Shown piece after piece: positions 12,610 through 24,813 of a stretch of DNA of 64,000 nucleotides (within the stretch, counting starts at the first letter, position 1; each line of letters begins with the position of its first letter). Both the position numbers and the translations under genes were made by a program. A model generated the notes under the pieces. That model was not told the DNA's origin, searched no databases, and saw nothing but the letters and a program-made list of their open reading frames with translations. The stretch covers positions 2,976,001 through 3,040,000 of the forward strand of contig NW_023503608.1 of assembly GCF_014529535.1 (NCBI RefSeq), read 5' to 3'. The DNA comes from Bradysia coprophila (lineage: Eukaryota; Arthropoda; Insecta; Diptera; Sciaridae).

Positions 12610-12742
12610 TTTTAGTATATTGAATCAAAGCGCTTTATTGAATTGATTGTCGGCTTCAACACAACATCAAAACATAAACATTATTGGTTTGACAGCGCAT
12701 TCGTAGGTGTGGGAACTTAAAAATACCAAGATGCATCTGGTA

Positions 12743-12758
12743 GGATTTGTAGTAGATT
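12743..12758 (-). promoter_or_regulatory. Conserved upstream motif of ZAD gene E
   Basis: GGATTTGTAGTAGATT lies about 135 bp upstream of the ATG of copy E, preceded by the family block ACCAAGATGCATCTGG. Beyond this motif, 12760-14066 shows no gene; the reading frames there look non-coding and have no paralog. Confidence 0.5.
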
Positions 12759-14066
12759 CTTTAGGTTTTGATTTTTGTGCCACCGAGAATTGAAATACGA
12801 CTCTTTTCAGCACTCATTTTAGTGTTGTAAAGTGACTTATTTCCGCACCCGTTTGATGTGATATTACAACACTCAAAGCAGTGTTGATATGGAATTTGTG
12901 TGAGTTGTTACAGCATTCGTTTGAGAAAATACAAAGCAATGTGATCGATCAAATTTGAAGAGTGATTGTGCGGCACACGAGATATAATAAAGCATCATAA
13001 TGTGAAAAATTTTCAAACTTTAGATGCCTCTGTTGCATAAATCGTCGTATGAATCTCGATGCAATGTATTTTATTAGGCTGCGGCCTCGTAAGACACCTG
13101 GAGCCTAATAACGAACTTAGCACTCATTTAAGTTTTCTACCAAATCTATATTTAGAGCCATGTTTACATCAGGCCTGTATCCAACCTGCGAGATCTAAGG
13201 TCAAACTGGTTCACTGGTCGTGGTCGCTTTACTTTTCGTCACTTGTGACGAAATATAACGACGTTTCATCTTTAGTGACTAGTGACAATACCCTCCGGAA
13301 TCCGGAATCAGTTAATAAAAAAGTTGAAATCGACACACAAAGAATAATAGCATTGTTCGTTCCTGAACTCATGAAATGATCACTAAAAGTGAGTAGCATA
13401 ACCTTAGGGTAATTTTTGATCACAATCAGACGTTTACGTCGGTCATTAAACTCGAAATTCTGAAAAAAATTTGGTCCATTCGGTGAACTTTTTACTTCGT
13501 GCAACTTCCTGGCCTGCAACACAATTTTTCTGAAGTTTAGTTTACGTGGGATGATTGTGAGTGTGTCCAGCTACAACACCCCGCAGTCGGTTTCACGGAA
13601 ACGTTCTGTTGCAGGTCAGCAGTACTGTGCGAAAATCGACCATACTTTCATTGTTTACTCCCGAACCCGAACGTACAGTGGTACCAACTCGTGCCAAAAC
13701 TCTAATGATAGGTCTTTTAGAGACGCACACTCGCACAACATTTCGACTTTTAAAAAATCGTCTACCTCGAGTTAATACTAAAAAGTGTTTTCTCTACCCT
13801 ACGACATGTGCCTGCATTTTACCAATTTACGCCAAGAGTACACAATTAATAAAAAAAAAGAAAAGATACGTATTGTCTAGAATTGAAAAACGAGTCCAAC
13901 GCGCTATAGCTCGCCCGGATCGCCGAATCCTAGTATTGATATTCCCCAAAATTGGTTCAAGTTTTGGCGATATCACTCTTAGAGTGAAAGGAATAAGTCA
14001 ACCGTATTTTCATTGAAAGTCATCCATTTACTTCGCAACTATCACCATTGACATGCGTTTATATAT

Positions 14067-15984
14067 TTATTCATCAACGACCGTTCCAGCTGTCGTTTGG
14101 GTTTCACTAGGTGCGACTTGATTGCATCTATCCTTCTCTGCTTTGTCCCTGGTCCATTCTACTAAATGAGCCTTCTTCCGATGTGAATACATGTTTGCAT
14201 TCGATTTAAAAGTTCTATCGCAATACGGACAACTGTACAAATCTATACCAGTGTGAATTGCTGCTATGTGTTCCTACAGACAGGACATTCAAATTTGATT
14301 CGAGTTGATGGCAAAGAAGTTCAGATGGGTAATAACGTTACCTTCAATATTTTGGCAATCCTGAATGATTTGTCACAAAATGTACACCTGAAAGAAAAAT
14401 TGGAATGCGAACCTGTCCTATCTTTATTTCGGAAATTCACTTACTGATGTTTCTTTTCGCCGTGAGATCTGCGAATATGAGAATCCAACAGTGTTTTGGT
14501 CTTTACTTTCTTCTTACATATCGGACAATTGAAAAGTTTCCGGTCTTGAGCTTCCTGCATTTCTCGGTGCATTGTCCAATGATGTTTCCTAAGGCGAAGT
14601 TCGTGCTTCAACCTCCAAAGAAAAACATTTTGTTGGTCAACATAACGCAGTTTCGTAAATAAATTCTAATTCGTACCAAATGCCGCAAATGTTGCATTGA
14701 GCTTTCGGCATTGGCGTTTTTGAATGTTCCAATTGCTCATGCATTTGCAGATTGAATTTCTGTTTAAATGTACGACCGCATATCTCACAGACGTGGTTCA
14801 TCGACGGGTCATGAACGTTCCTTATGTGGCAGGCTAGCAACATTTTCGATCGGCACCTGAATTAAAATAATAGAAAAACGTTGGGTCAAATGCTCCAACT
14901 TTTGGTTTATTCAAATCTGATGGATAGTGACCAAGGACGGTAAATAACTTACATTTTGCCACACTTGTCGCAAGGAAACTTTTCGTTCGCATCCGTGGAG
15001 TGTTTATCTTGAACGTGATATTTTAACTTGGATGCGGACGGGAAAGTTTTTGAACATGAGTCGCATTTATGGGCACGTATATGACATTTCATGTGTTCAC
15101 GCAGTGTTTTTCTGTCTTTATAGCTTTTACCACACTGGTCACAACGGTGTGCGTCCGGATTGACATGATACTGGATATGGTCAAGCATTTCGCAGCGTTT
15201 CGAGTACTTATTTTTACAGCAGATCAAATAGGCTTTTGTTTTGTGCACTTCACTATAATGTTTTCTCACTTTCTTTAATGTGTCACATTCGACATCACTG
15301 CAAATATCGCATTTCATCGGAAAAAATCTCCGAATCTCTGCGTCCTGTTTCTCTTTTTCAGATCGACTGTGTAATTTATAGATTCTTGGCTTATCAAGAG
15401 AAGGCTCGTCATCATCGTCAGTGGTTTGCTCTGCTTCAGCTGCACCTACAAATTAAAGATTATGCACCGAAACTGGCGTAAAGCAGTCAAAAAATACTTT
15501 GATCGCCGCTATTTTGGTTACTATCTTCTTCACAACTGTAATCTTTGGTGGGTGTCTGCGTGTCGTCAGTCTTTATTGTTATATCCATTTCACATTTGTC
15601 TGTAAAAAGGTCATCTTCGTATACTTCCTCTAGAGGACTAACGCTTCGTTCTTGCTTTATTTCATCAACTTTGACCAAGACGCTTGAGTTCAAGAAATTC
15701 TGATGAAGTAACTCCAATCTCTTGTAGAAATGATGGAATGTTTTCGTTTGACTCCAACATACTTCACACACCCATTCCGACATACCGTCATCCTTATGAA
15801 TCTACCGAATTGAACAGATGTTCTCAGTTAACTCCCAACGACACTATCACAACCTTACCTGGAACCAGAAATGTTCGGCCAAAACTGAAGCAACGGTTGA
15901 TTCTTCAAATATTTCGAAAATATTTACTAAACCGCCACTAGTCTCCAGACATAAGCGGCATATTTGTGTTAAATTTGAATTCAT
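14067..15984 (-). CDS. ZAD-C2H2 zinc-finger protein F (complete, 7 exons)
   Basis: Exons are 15984-15859, 15801-15498, 15445-14953, 14856-14677, 14612-14445, 14387-14342 and 14273-14067, coding for 507 residues. I start at [12 protein letters not shown] rather than at an in-frame ATG further upstream, since every paralog starts here. The ZAD, acidic linker and ten fingers are all present. The intron 4 acceptor reads TTTGGAG, without a good pyrimidine tract, so this junction is the weakest one. Finger 3 has helix residues D-R-K-T-L-R-E. The stop lies in GATGAATAAATA. It is probably a recent sister of copy E and a DNA-binding nuclear factor of unknown target. Confidence 0.87.
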
Positions 15985-16105
15985 TTTATCGAAATGCTTA
16001 TTTCCAGCGACGTCAACACAATAATCAAAACATAAACAATTTATTTTGACAGTCCATCCAAGATGGACCCGATGGACCTGAAGAAAACGGGATTTCAACT
16101 TTCAG

Positions 16106-16117
16106 TTGTAGTAGATT
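16106..16117 (-). promoter_or_regulatory. Conserved upstream motif of ZAD gene F (partial)
   Basis: TTGTAGTAGATT lies about 122 bp upstream of the ATG, after CTTTCAG as in copy D. The first four bases of the 16-mer are lost. From 16120 to 17960 I see no gene and no clear repeat. Confidence 0.4.
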
Positions 16118-17969
16118 TGCAGTTTCGATTTTTTGCGGTTTTGAGGAATTTGAAAACGAATCAACTTTGTTTGTCTTCCTTTTTGGAACAGACTAGGAAT
16201 GTTAGACTACATTTTAGTGCAATTCTCTCAGAATTGTAAAGTGTAACTCTATGTTAATCCTGCATAAAATTCAGACTTTTAGCGGGACGACAAACGTTTT
16301 TTCCCTGCAATTTCTACTAATTCCTTATCTATCGTAATTTGTATAAAAAAAACAATTTCCAGTGGAAGTAACACGCCATTGATACTTGCGATAATTTTCA
16401 TTTTAGCAGGGCTTCGCAAGTAAAATACTACACGTAACTCTTTGTAGATTGTTATTTTACCACGAGGGATCATAGCCCTCGCCTTCGGCTCTGGTTTCAA
16501 ACCTTCCTCTTGGCAACATAAAAATCTCCAAACAAGGACGTATTCTTCTGAATTGCGGCAGTTGAGTTACTTTAAGAGTCAATTCGCCAATTCGTCAGCC
16601 AAATTTTCAATTTTTGAAACCAGCTGCCTCCGATATTATTGAGTTATAGCTCATTCGATTCGTCGTTCAATTCTAGCGAATTTTAAATAAAATCCATTTT
16701 GAGTGTAATGTGTCTAAATGTCATGTGATGTCAGAGGGTGTTCAAAACATTTTTTTAGCATTATCTTGAGGAAGGAGCAACACAAAAAGTTGAAACTTTG
16801 TAGGATTGTTGGCCTATCCACGGCCGACAGTTTGAGCCCACTCTGACTCCGCACTCACCACCCATGGCTAGCCATCAGGCAAAGTATGGTCAACTTTCAA
16901 ATAGTACTGTACCTCTGCAACATCATTGTTCTGATGGGCCGACTACATATTATGGTAGCTGACCTCAGCCACCATCACATACCAAAATATTACCTCAGAA
17001 GTTTTGTATTGCAGGATTTGCGGACCATTTGAAAAAAGTTGTCCTTTGCGGCTGGAATAAAAGAGTAAATTTGAACCGAATTCTCATCCAAAATAGTTTT
17101 TTTTATCAGTAACGTGTCTGGGGGGACAATTCTAGCCCATAACTGATCGATTTCGCCGGACTCTTTCTGAAAAAAACACTATTTTTTTACATTTTGCTCA
17201 TAGTCGGGAAGCCTCTTTGACTGTATGGATGGAAATGGTGTAGCGATGCAGAGTGAACTTAGTCTATCTTTAAAACATTGCTAGGCACCCCAGAACTTCA
17301 TACATGCTCTACCTGTTGCAATTCAAGAAATTGGAGAGGTTTTGCGATCATGAGCATATCGAATATTTCACCTACGGCGTAGTACAGATCGGTCAAAAAC
17401 CTTTAAAAGAGTAAAAAGTTACGCAAGTCCTTGTGTATACTTCCAAAACAGCTGGTATCATTGTAGGTGACGCTTTCTGCGCTTTCCTAACGATGTCCTG
17501 ACTGAGTTTGGAGATTTTAAGCAATTTTCTCCATATGAAAACACATGCAAAATTCATTAAAAAAATCAGTAAACCACGAAACAGAAAATGTGTCGGTTTT
17601 CAAAATACCGCGAGTGTAGTTGTACATTTTTGTAGCATTTTTTGAACGAAATTGCAAACGAAAAGAGTTGCACATAATTTGCATATAGAAAAAAAAGTTG
17701 CAAAAGAGTTGTAGAATGTAAAAAAAAAATACATCGACGTAGCACGTTAAAAAGGGAGATGCATTTAAGTTTTCATTTTCTAGAATTTTCTTTGAAAGTC
17801 TCGACTCGAAAGTTGCTATGATTATAAAAAAAATCTTGGAAGTACATTCTGAGAATTTGCTTGAATTTTTTAGATTTCAATTTTTCTTATCGAACGGCCT
17901 TAAATATGTTCTAAATGCGATTCTGACTTTTGCATAGACTTTTTGCTGGCGCTGAAATTCTGTAGCTTC

Positions 17970-18418
17970 TAGAGATGAGCGGGCCGCCCGAAATACATCG
18001 GCCCGACCCGGCCCGACCCGACCCGACCCGGCCCGATCGGGTTCGGGTCCGGGTTTTGAAAATTCATTCGGGCCGGGTCGGGTCGGACTTTGAAAACAAA
18101 AATTCGGGCCGGCCCGACTTAGAAATACAAATTTAAAGTAAGCCAATAAAAGCCTATAAAGCATGAAACACTAACTTATTTTATTATTTTACTTCGCGTA
18201 TAAGATTATTGCAAAGCTTTTATGCGTAGAAAATGATTTTTCATTAAATTTCTTATAGTAAAAAAAAGTCGGGTCACGTCGGGCCGATGATTTTTTCGGG
18301 TCGGGTTGGGTCGGGCCGCGAAGAGAAAAGTCTCGGGTCGGGTCGGGCTCGGGTTCAAAAAATTGGATCGGGCCGGGTCGGGTCGGGTATTGAAAAAACG
18401 TCGGCCCGCTCATCTCTA
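17970..18418. mobile_element. Non-autonomous hAT-like element with CCCGA pentamer arrays
   Basis: The termini are inverted: TAGAGATGAGCGGGCCG at the left and CGGCCCGCTCATCTCTA at the right. They are flanked by GTAGCTTC (17962-17969) and ATAGCTTC (18419-18426), a 7/8 matching 8-bp target duplication. TAGAG fits the YARNG start of hAT transposons. Inside each end are tandem CCCGA/CCCGG pentamers in opposite orientation, separated by an AT-rich middle. The element has no transposase frame. The proline- and arginine-rich minus-strand frames here are translations of the pentamers. Confidence 0.85.
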
Positions 18419-18670
18419 ATAGCTTCACCATAAAACCATAACAACCGGCGTACTAAAGCAGGACAACGACACAGCCCGTTACCTAATGTCGTCGTTTCGA
18501 CTCGTAAGTCGATGTGGTCTCATTTCATTTTTAATTCTCATTTATTCGCGATTGTTTGCACTCCAATTTAAAAGTCGTATATTCGCAATTGAAATAATTT
18601 TTCCGTTTCTAAGGTACTCAAATGATAAGTTGCGATCGAAATGAAATTTTAAATGGTTTTCTGTTCCCAG

Positions 18671-19324
18671 ATTGAATTACCGGCAGTCGGTACAATGTTG
18701 TGGAATATAGAATCGAACCAGGCGAACGCGTTGTACGTGGACATTTTTGCATTGAAAGTATTGTTGAATCAATTTCATTCGAAAATTCAGACAGAATGTA
18801 GGGAACGTGGTCATACAACGTGTGCCAAAAGTGACGCAAAAGCACTGGAGAAACGAAAGGAAGGCAACCAGCTATTTGCTAAATGTAAATGGTCTCAAGC
18901 TCTGGAGTTGTACAACGAGAGCTTGTGCTATGCAAAACAAGGATCGGTGCACATCAGTTTGGCGTATGCAAATCGTTCGGCTTGTTTCATACACATGAAA
19001 ATGTATCGAGAATGCTTGATCGATATCGAATTGGCCAAAAGTTTCGGCTTTCCAGCCGATAAGATGTCGAAATTGGACGGACGAAAGGCTGACTGCTTAA
19101 AGCACATCGACAACGGTGTACATCAAACCGATTCTCGGTTATTAATGGACTTCAAACCAGATGAAAAATTTCCGTGTATGGCTAACGTGCTAAAATTTGA
19201 ACGGAACCCAGGTGGCAGCCATTTGGTTATTGCCAAAGAAGATATTGACGTGGGTCAAACGATCGCTGTTGAAAAAACGTTCACCACCTGCCTGTATATG
19301 TGTTATAAGCGTAATACTAACTAG
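18671..19324 (+). pseudogene. Truncated Smyd4-like gene (TPR plus start of SET)
   Basis: The likely start is the ATG at 18695; a splice acceptor (TTCCCAG, 18664-18670) makes the six codons before it intronic. The 209-residue product contains a TPR-like segment (KRKEGNQLFAKCKW, then LAYANRSACF), followed by the Smyd4 hallmark MANVLKFERN and VIAKEDIDVGQTIAVEKTF, the start of the split SET domain. A TAG at 19322-19324 cuts it off just where the MYND zinc finger should begin. MYND, the SET core and the C-terminus are all missing. A 56-codon open frame follows (19325-19509, ending FKNLK then TGA), but I do not recognise it as Smyd4. It is probably a duplicated gene fragment with no methyltransferase activity. 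Confidence 0.65.
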
Positions 19325-20033
19325 GTGCCGTGTACAAGGAAAAGTGTGAGGGCTTTCTGAGAATGTGTGGTCAGATGCGATGGTGTGACGAAATCGGACT
19401 GGTGGTCAGCAAATATGTACAGCTGTTGCGTCAACGATTGATGGGTGAATTGAATTTTGCCACAGTTAAGGAAAGAGTCGTCAAGGACCTGTTCAAAAAT
19501 TTGAAATGACACTTGATGTTGAATCGAAACGATACTCAAGCGTGTAATCAGAATTCTACTACCGTCAACTGACTCGTTTTCAATATATCGAACCATTGAA
19601 TTGTCTCTTGTTTATAAAAAAAGGGAGTCGTGCGAATGAGATCACTTAAGAAGAGAGTGGAGAATTGCTACATGTGGTAAGTGTCAAAGGGCCTATTTCC
19701 GGGAAAAAAACTTAAATTTGCCACAGTCGGAGAAATATAGATATCGCGTTTTTTTTAAAGAGATATCATCATTTCTCTAATTCCTCTCAATTGCCATTTG
19801 AAATAACATTGAAATCAGAGAATACAGAAAAACAATGAAAACGATGATGTCTGTTAAAATCTCGAAATTTATATTTGGCCTTGGGAACCGCCATTGATTT
19901 GTCAATGAAATGTTTTAATTTACCTCCTCGCTCCTGCTAAATCTATTAAAAAATGAACGAAACTTAATATTACCCCAGCGGCACTATCACCTGTCTGAAG
20001 AAGTCTCTTATCAAAAATGGAAAGATGAGTCCC

Positions 20034-20342
20034 CAGTTCGTGAAAAATGGATGAAAAATGACTAAACAAATAACATAGGGTCCGCTGGCTGAAAAATGTT
20101 TGAAAAACTTATGGAATTACAGTACACAGCTATCAATTTATATTTTACATGCTACATGCGTCGAAAATCGTACTGGTCATGTTTCAAGCATTTTTTCAAT
20201 CCATTACATTACTCGGGATAAAAATGAAAAGTCTCGTTTTCGTGTGTTTATTGACATCGGCTTCCACTTGGATCAAGAAAATTCCACACATTTTTCAGCC
20301 AGTCTTTAGTCATTTTTCAACAATTTTTCACGAACTCTCGTC
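20034..20342. repeat. Foldback element
   Basis: GTTCGTGAAAAATGG, ATGAAAAATGACTAAA and GGCTGAAAAATGT at 20036-20100 recur inverted at 20285-20338. The left arm has about 20 extra bases. The spacer between the Smyd4-like fragment and ZAD copy G otherwise shows no gene. Confidence 0.65.
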
Positions 20343-20437
20343 TGAAAAAGCGAAACCGTCAATGTTTACGCCGGCTATTTAACCTACACTAACTTTAGAA
20401 AACTAAATCGCAGTCAAGTTTCGACCAATTCATTCAT

Positions 20438-22299
20438 TTATTCAATAGCTTTACTTTCTACTCGAACCAATTGAATCCCGTCGGTTTTTGTGTTGTTGGT
20501 TCTGTCCCTGGTCCATTCTGCAAAGTGTGCCCTTTTCCGATGCGCATACATATTCGCACTTGATTTGAAGGTCCTATCACAGTACGGACAAGTGTACAAA
20601 TTTGCACCAGTGTGAAGTGCTGCTATGTGTTCCTACAGACGGGACATTCAAATTGATTTGGTTTTATTGGCAAGGTGGCTAATAAAGTTACCTGTAAAAT
20701 CTTACGAATCCGGAATGCCTTGCCACAATATGTACACCTAGACCATATTAAGAATGGAAGCTTGTTACCACTAAACCATTAAGATGCAATTATGTGAGCA
20801 AAACAGGAACTTACTGATGTTTTTTTTCGGCATGAGAACGTTTAATATGTATGGCTAGCAATCGCTTGCTTTTCACCTTTTTCTTACAAATCGGACAACC
20901 GAGAGCCTTTGCGTCCTGCAAATTCTCATGCGTTTTTAAATGGTGCCAAAGATTACGTTCATGTTTCAACCTGGAAATACATTTCATTGTTCAATATCAT
21001 TAGTCTGTGATAAAATAAAAGCTCAATTCGTACCAAGTACCGCAGATGTCGCATTGAACTTTCGCTGGTGGCGTTGTAGAATGCTCTATTTCTTTGTGAT
21101 TGTGAAGGCTATCTTTATATTTGAATGTTCGCCCACATATCTCGCAAACTTCATGCCGCGAAGAGCTATGAACGTTTTTCATGTGGGTTTCTATTTTCAT
21201 TTTCGACCGATAACTGAAAGTAAATCGAAACAACGCATTAGGCTGCACTTGATTGCGATACTAAGTGAAAAGCTTACATTCTGCCACAATGGTCGCAAGT
21301 AAATGTTTCAGACGAATTCGTGTGCCTCTCTCGTACATGAGTGTTTAGGCTTCCGTTGCTCGTAAAATATTTAAAACAAAAACTACATTTATGGCCACGC
21401 AAATTCAGTGGTATGTGAATTTTCTCATGATTTTTCAGTGCCTCCCTGCCTCTGCAACGTTTGCCACACTGTTCGCAACGGTGTGCGTCTGGATTAACGT
21501 GGTACTGGATGTGTTCTAGCATCCTGTGGCGGAACTTAAATTTCATTCCGCAGCAGATCAAATAACCGTCTGTTTTGTGCACTTGACGATAATGCTTTCT
21601 CAATTTCTTCAAAGTATCGAGTTTGACATCACTGCAAATATCGCACTTCATTTTGAAAAATTTACGGAGCTCTGCGTCACGAGAAGGCTTATCAAGAGAA
21701 GCAGAAGGTTTGTCGTCATCGTCATTGGTTTGTCCAGCTTCACCTAAAAAAAGATTATTGTTCGGTACCGGCGTAATACGACGACCCAGAAATGGTAAAA
21801 AATACTTTGATCGCCGCTATTATCGTCGTTATCTACATCACAACTATCTCCGTTGCTTAATGTCTGTGCTTCGAAAGTCGTTATTGTTATGTCCTCTTCA
21901 CATTTAACAATGTCTAAATCAGCTTCCAATTCCAGCTCCATAGGACTGACACTTCGCTCTAGCCATATTTCATCAACCTTGGCCGAGTCGATTGAGTTCA
22001 TGTAATTCCTATAACGTAACTCCAGCCGCTTGTAGAAATGGTGAAATGTTCTCGTTTGGCTCCAACAAATTTCACACACCCATTCCGGCATACCGTCATC
22101 TTTATATATCTACAGAAATGAACAGTCGAATTCAGTTAACCCAAACGACTCAAACACAACACCTAAATCTCACCTGAAACCAAAAATGTTTGGCCAAAAC
22201 TGAGGCAATGGTTTCGTCTTGAAACTTTTCGAAAATGTTAACTAGGCCATCACAAGTTTCCAGACACAAACGGCATATTTGAGCCGAATTTGAATTCAT
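20438..22299 (-). CDS. ZAD-C2H2 zinc-finger protein G (complete, 7 exons)
   Basis: Exons are 22299-22174, 22109-21806, 21743-21278, 21213-21034, 20970-20815, 20737-20692 and 20632-20438, giving 490 residues. It is the shortest complete copy: exon 3 is 466 bp and exon 5 is 156 bp, both by in-frame loss. ZAD cysteines are CRLC and CEIC. In finger 3 the usual aromatic residue is a Cys (CGKRCRGREAL). Finger 4 is CSFCFKYFTSNGSL. The C-terminal tail (TDGIQLVRVESKAIE) differs from the rest of the family. The stop lies in GAATAAATG. Its 5' flank is separated from the family motif by an inserted foldback element. Confidence 0.87.
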
Positions 22300-22398
22300 T
22301 TTTTAGAAGTGAGAGTTTGTATCGTTTGTATCAACAAAACATCAAAAGATAAACAACTTAAATGTTTGACAGTTTGACAATCCCGAGTTGAACTTATC

Positions 22399-22577
22399 AA
22401 TATAATAGGATGGTATGGCCGTATCATACAAATGTGATGGCATTCTTTACGAAAAACATTTCATTTATCCAAGAATTCAAGTCGAGTTGATAATTTCTTG
22501 TTTTGTTTGAGAAATTGCGACAAAAATGCACATTTTTATATGAAAGTTTTCAATACGGCCATACCCTTTTAATATTA
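22399..22577. repeat. Foldback element inserted in the 5' flank of ZAD gene G
   Basis: AATATAATAGGATGGTATGG with CCGTAT at the left is repeated inverted as ATACGGCCATACCCTTTTAA with TATT at the right. It sits between the ATG of copy G (22299) and the family motif (22611). Confidence 0.65.
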
Positions 22578-22610
22578 TTTTCACTGCCTGGGGTGAGCTG
22601 TCAGATCGCA

Positions 22611-22626
22611 GGATTTGTAGTAGACT
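22611..22626 (-). promoter_or_regulatory. Conserved upstream motif of ZAD gene G (displaced)
   Basis: GGATTTGTAGTAGACT lies about 312 bp upstream of the ATG instead of 90-135 bp, because the foldback element at 22399-22577 lies between them. Confidence 0.45.
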
Positions 22627-23154
22627 AAAAGCAGATTTTTTACGTTCTAATTTTAAAAATCAGTTCAATAAACTGGAAGCCTTGTGTTTTGTATAAGCTG
22701 GGAACGTTATGCTACCGTCATTGACTGCCCGTCAAGCTTGCAGAATCGTATATGTTTTCTAACGCATGTTTAAAGGCTTTTTTTTAGCGAATGTGGTTTC
22801 GACAAACAACTGGAGGCATGTTCTGGATTTGTCACTAAAGAAGTCTTTTTAGCAAAAAATGGAATAAATACCCCCTGGTAAAAAAGCCGATTCAGGAGAT
22901 CATTTTGGCACGCAGAATACCAAATTTCTCCGTCTAAAAATGAAGCTTTAGTTGATTTCACGCTTCAAAGAAAATTAAATTTTTGTTATTTGCATTGATT
23001 GCCCTAGAACACATGCGAAACTTTAAGGGTGGAGGAAATCTTCCGCTGAAAGTTTAAGTGAAAGTTATGAATACAATTTATATGAGCCTGAGACCTGGTA
23101 AGTTGAAAAAGAATGAACAACATTGTATCAATTTGAAATACTACAGTCAGACGC

Positions 23155-23350
23155 AGTAAGATTTCAGCATTAATTCGCTTCAACTGTTTTTCAGCTGATC
23201 CACACAAGCAATCAGTGTTTATACGTCTTTACACAGTTTTACCACTACCACACGCGTGCGCGTTACAGCTTCAACAGTATAAACATTTTTGATTGTATGT
23301 GTGGATCAGCTGAAAGACAACTGGAACAAATTAATCCTGAATTTTAACTG
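23155..23350. repeat. Foldback element (TCAGCTGATCCACACA family)
   Basis: TCAGCTGATCCACACAAGCA at 23191 and the inverted TGTGTGGATCAGCTGA ending at 23313 form the core. Weaker similarity extends the arms to about 23155 and 23350. A related inverted pair lies at 63150-63440. Elsewhere in 22630-24810 I see only short hairpins (23552-23574, 24305-24342) and no gene. Confidence 0.6.
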
Positions 23351-24813
23351 CCTTTGCCTGTACAATCGAAAATTATTGTTTTTTAAAGGAAATATAGTCA
23401 ACAAGAACTCGAATAGACTTTCAAATACAGTGAGCCTTTGATAAAAGTTCATGTGGGTGGTAGGATTGATATTACAGTAAAATTTTTAGGCAACCTGCTT
23501 ATTGTCAGTCTAGACGTGTTTATTACATCTAGATATCCACACGAACCACTATGCCAAAGGCTCTCTAAGGTAGAGAGCCTTTGCTATGCTCATCCGCATT
23601 CTTAATATAACAAACGTCGTGAGGGAGACGTGAGTCACTGTTATTTCGTATGGGTTCATAGATATACAGAACTACGCATGATCTGCACATAATGAAATTG
23701 AAGTAACCGGACGGGGTATAATAGCATATCATCGTAGATACTGGTGTCTTATAGTAAGCTTTCAACCAAATTTTCCAAGTTATTTACATAAATAATAAAG
23801 TTACGCAAAATTGTCCATGCTACGGCAAAAGGAAACGTTTTTTAATTTCACAATCTAATAAACAAGACTTATTACAGCTGACCGGTTTATCCCAAACAAG
23901 TGAAAGGTAAAATTACTATTACCCCAGCAGCATACGTGTCTATTCTTAAACAATGAGTGGTGAGTGAGTATCAATACCGAGATTTCACATTTGAACAAGT
24001 TTCAGCAAAGGTTCTAAGACCGTCTTAGAGCCTTTTGGTTTCAGAGATTCTCTCTACGTCATACTTTTAAATGTCGAAGATTCCAAAAGGCCTAACATCA
24101 CAGAGAATGTTTAATCCAAAATAATACATTACAACATGAGTCTAGTAAGATTGTCATTATTGCATGACTTTGAATGTGTGCGTGAGTATATGTCCCAGTA
24201 AGAGTGTTTGTATATCGATCGAGCGAAAGGGATTGTAATAATATATTGTTGACTCGGATGGAAAATCGGCCCTTACTGAGTACGAAAAGTTCGTAAAGAG
24301 GGTTGTCGACTACCAAGGTTCTGAAAGAACTTTGGTCGACTACTTCGTTTGATGTTCTAGGTTATTGTTTTCGTTATTTCATTATTTTCGTAGGATTAGA
24401 TTAGATTTATTGGTTCCAAGTAATATTACAAATCAATCATATATAATACAACTTAGACATAAATAGGCCGCATGGGTGGGCCCCTTTTATAACAAAAATT
24501 ATTATTATGCAGAAAACAAGTTTCGCTAAACAGTAAAATTTCCTACAAATTATTTCCTCAAATACGAAGAAAGAAAACAAAAGAAAGGAATAAATTTAAA
24601 ATCAAAAAAAAAAAGATTTCTAACTATCGACCAACGTGTCAATAAATTTTTTGGAAAACGAATGTAGCTTAACTATACTAAGTTTACTCATTTGCTCCTG
24701 GTCCGGAAATGCTGTCGTAGGATACTTTCTACACAAACCAAGTCATTTTTGCATGTACCGTATTTGACTAATTCTCTCTCTAAACCCTCTAAACCTAACT
24801 CGTTTCTCAACAG

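Noticed and set aside
13059..14016. Several overlapping ORFs on both strands
   Set aside because: No splice sites, domains or similarity to the neighbouring array genes; they look like chance frames.
17877..18431. Minus-strand proteins rich in Pro, Gly, Arg and Asp
   Set aside because: They are translations of CCCGA pentamers inside a transposon; no start, domain or paralog supports them.
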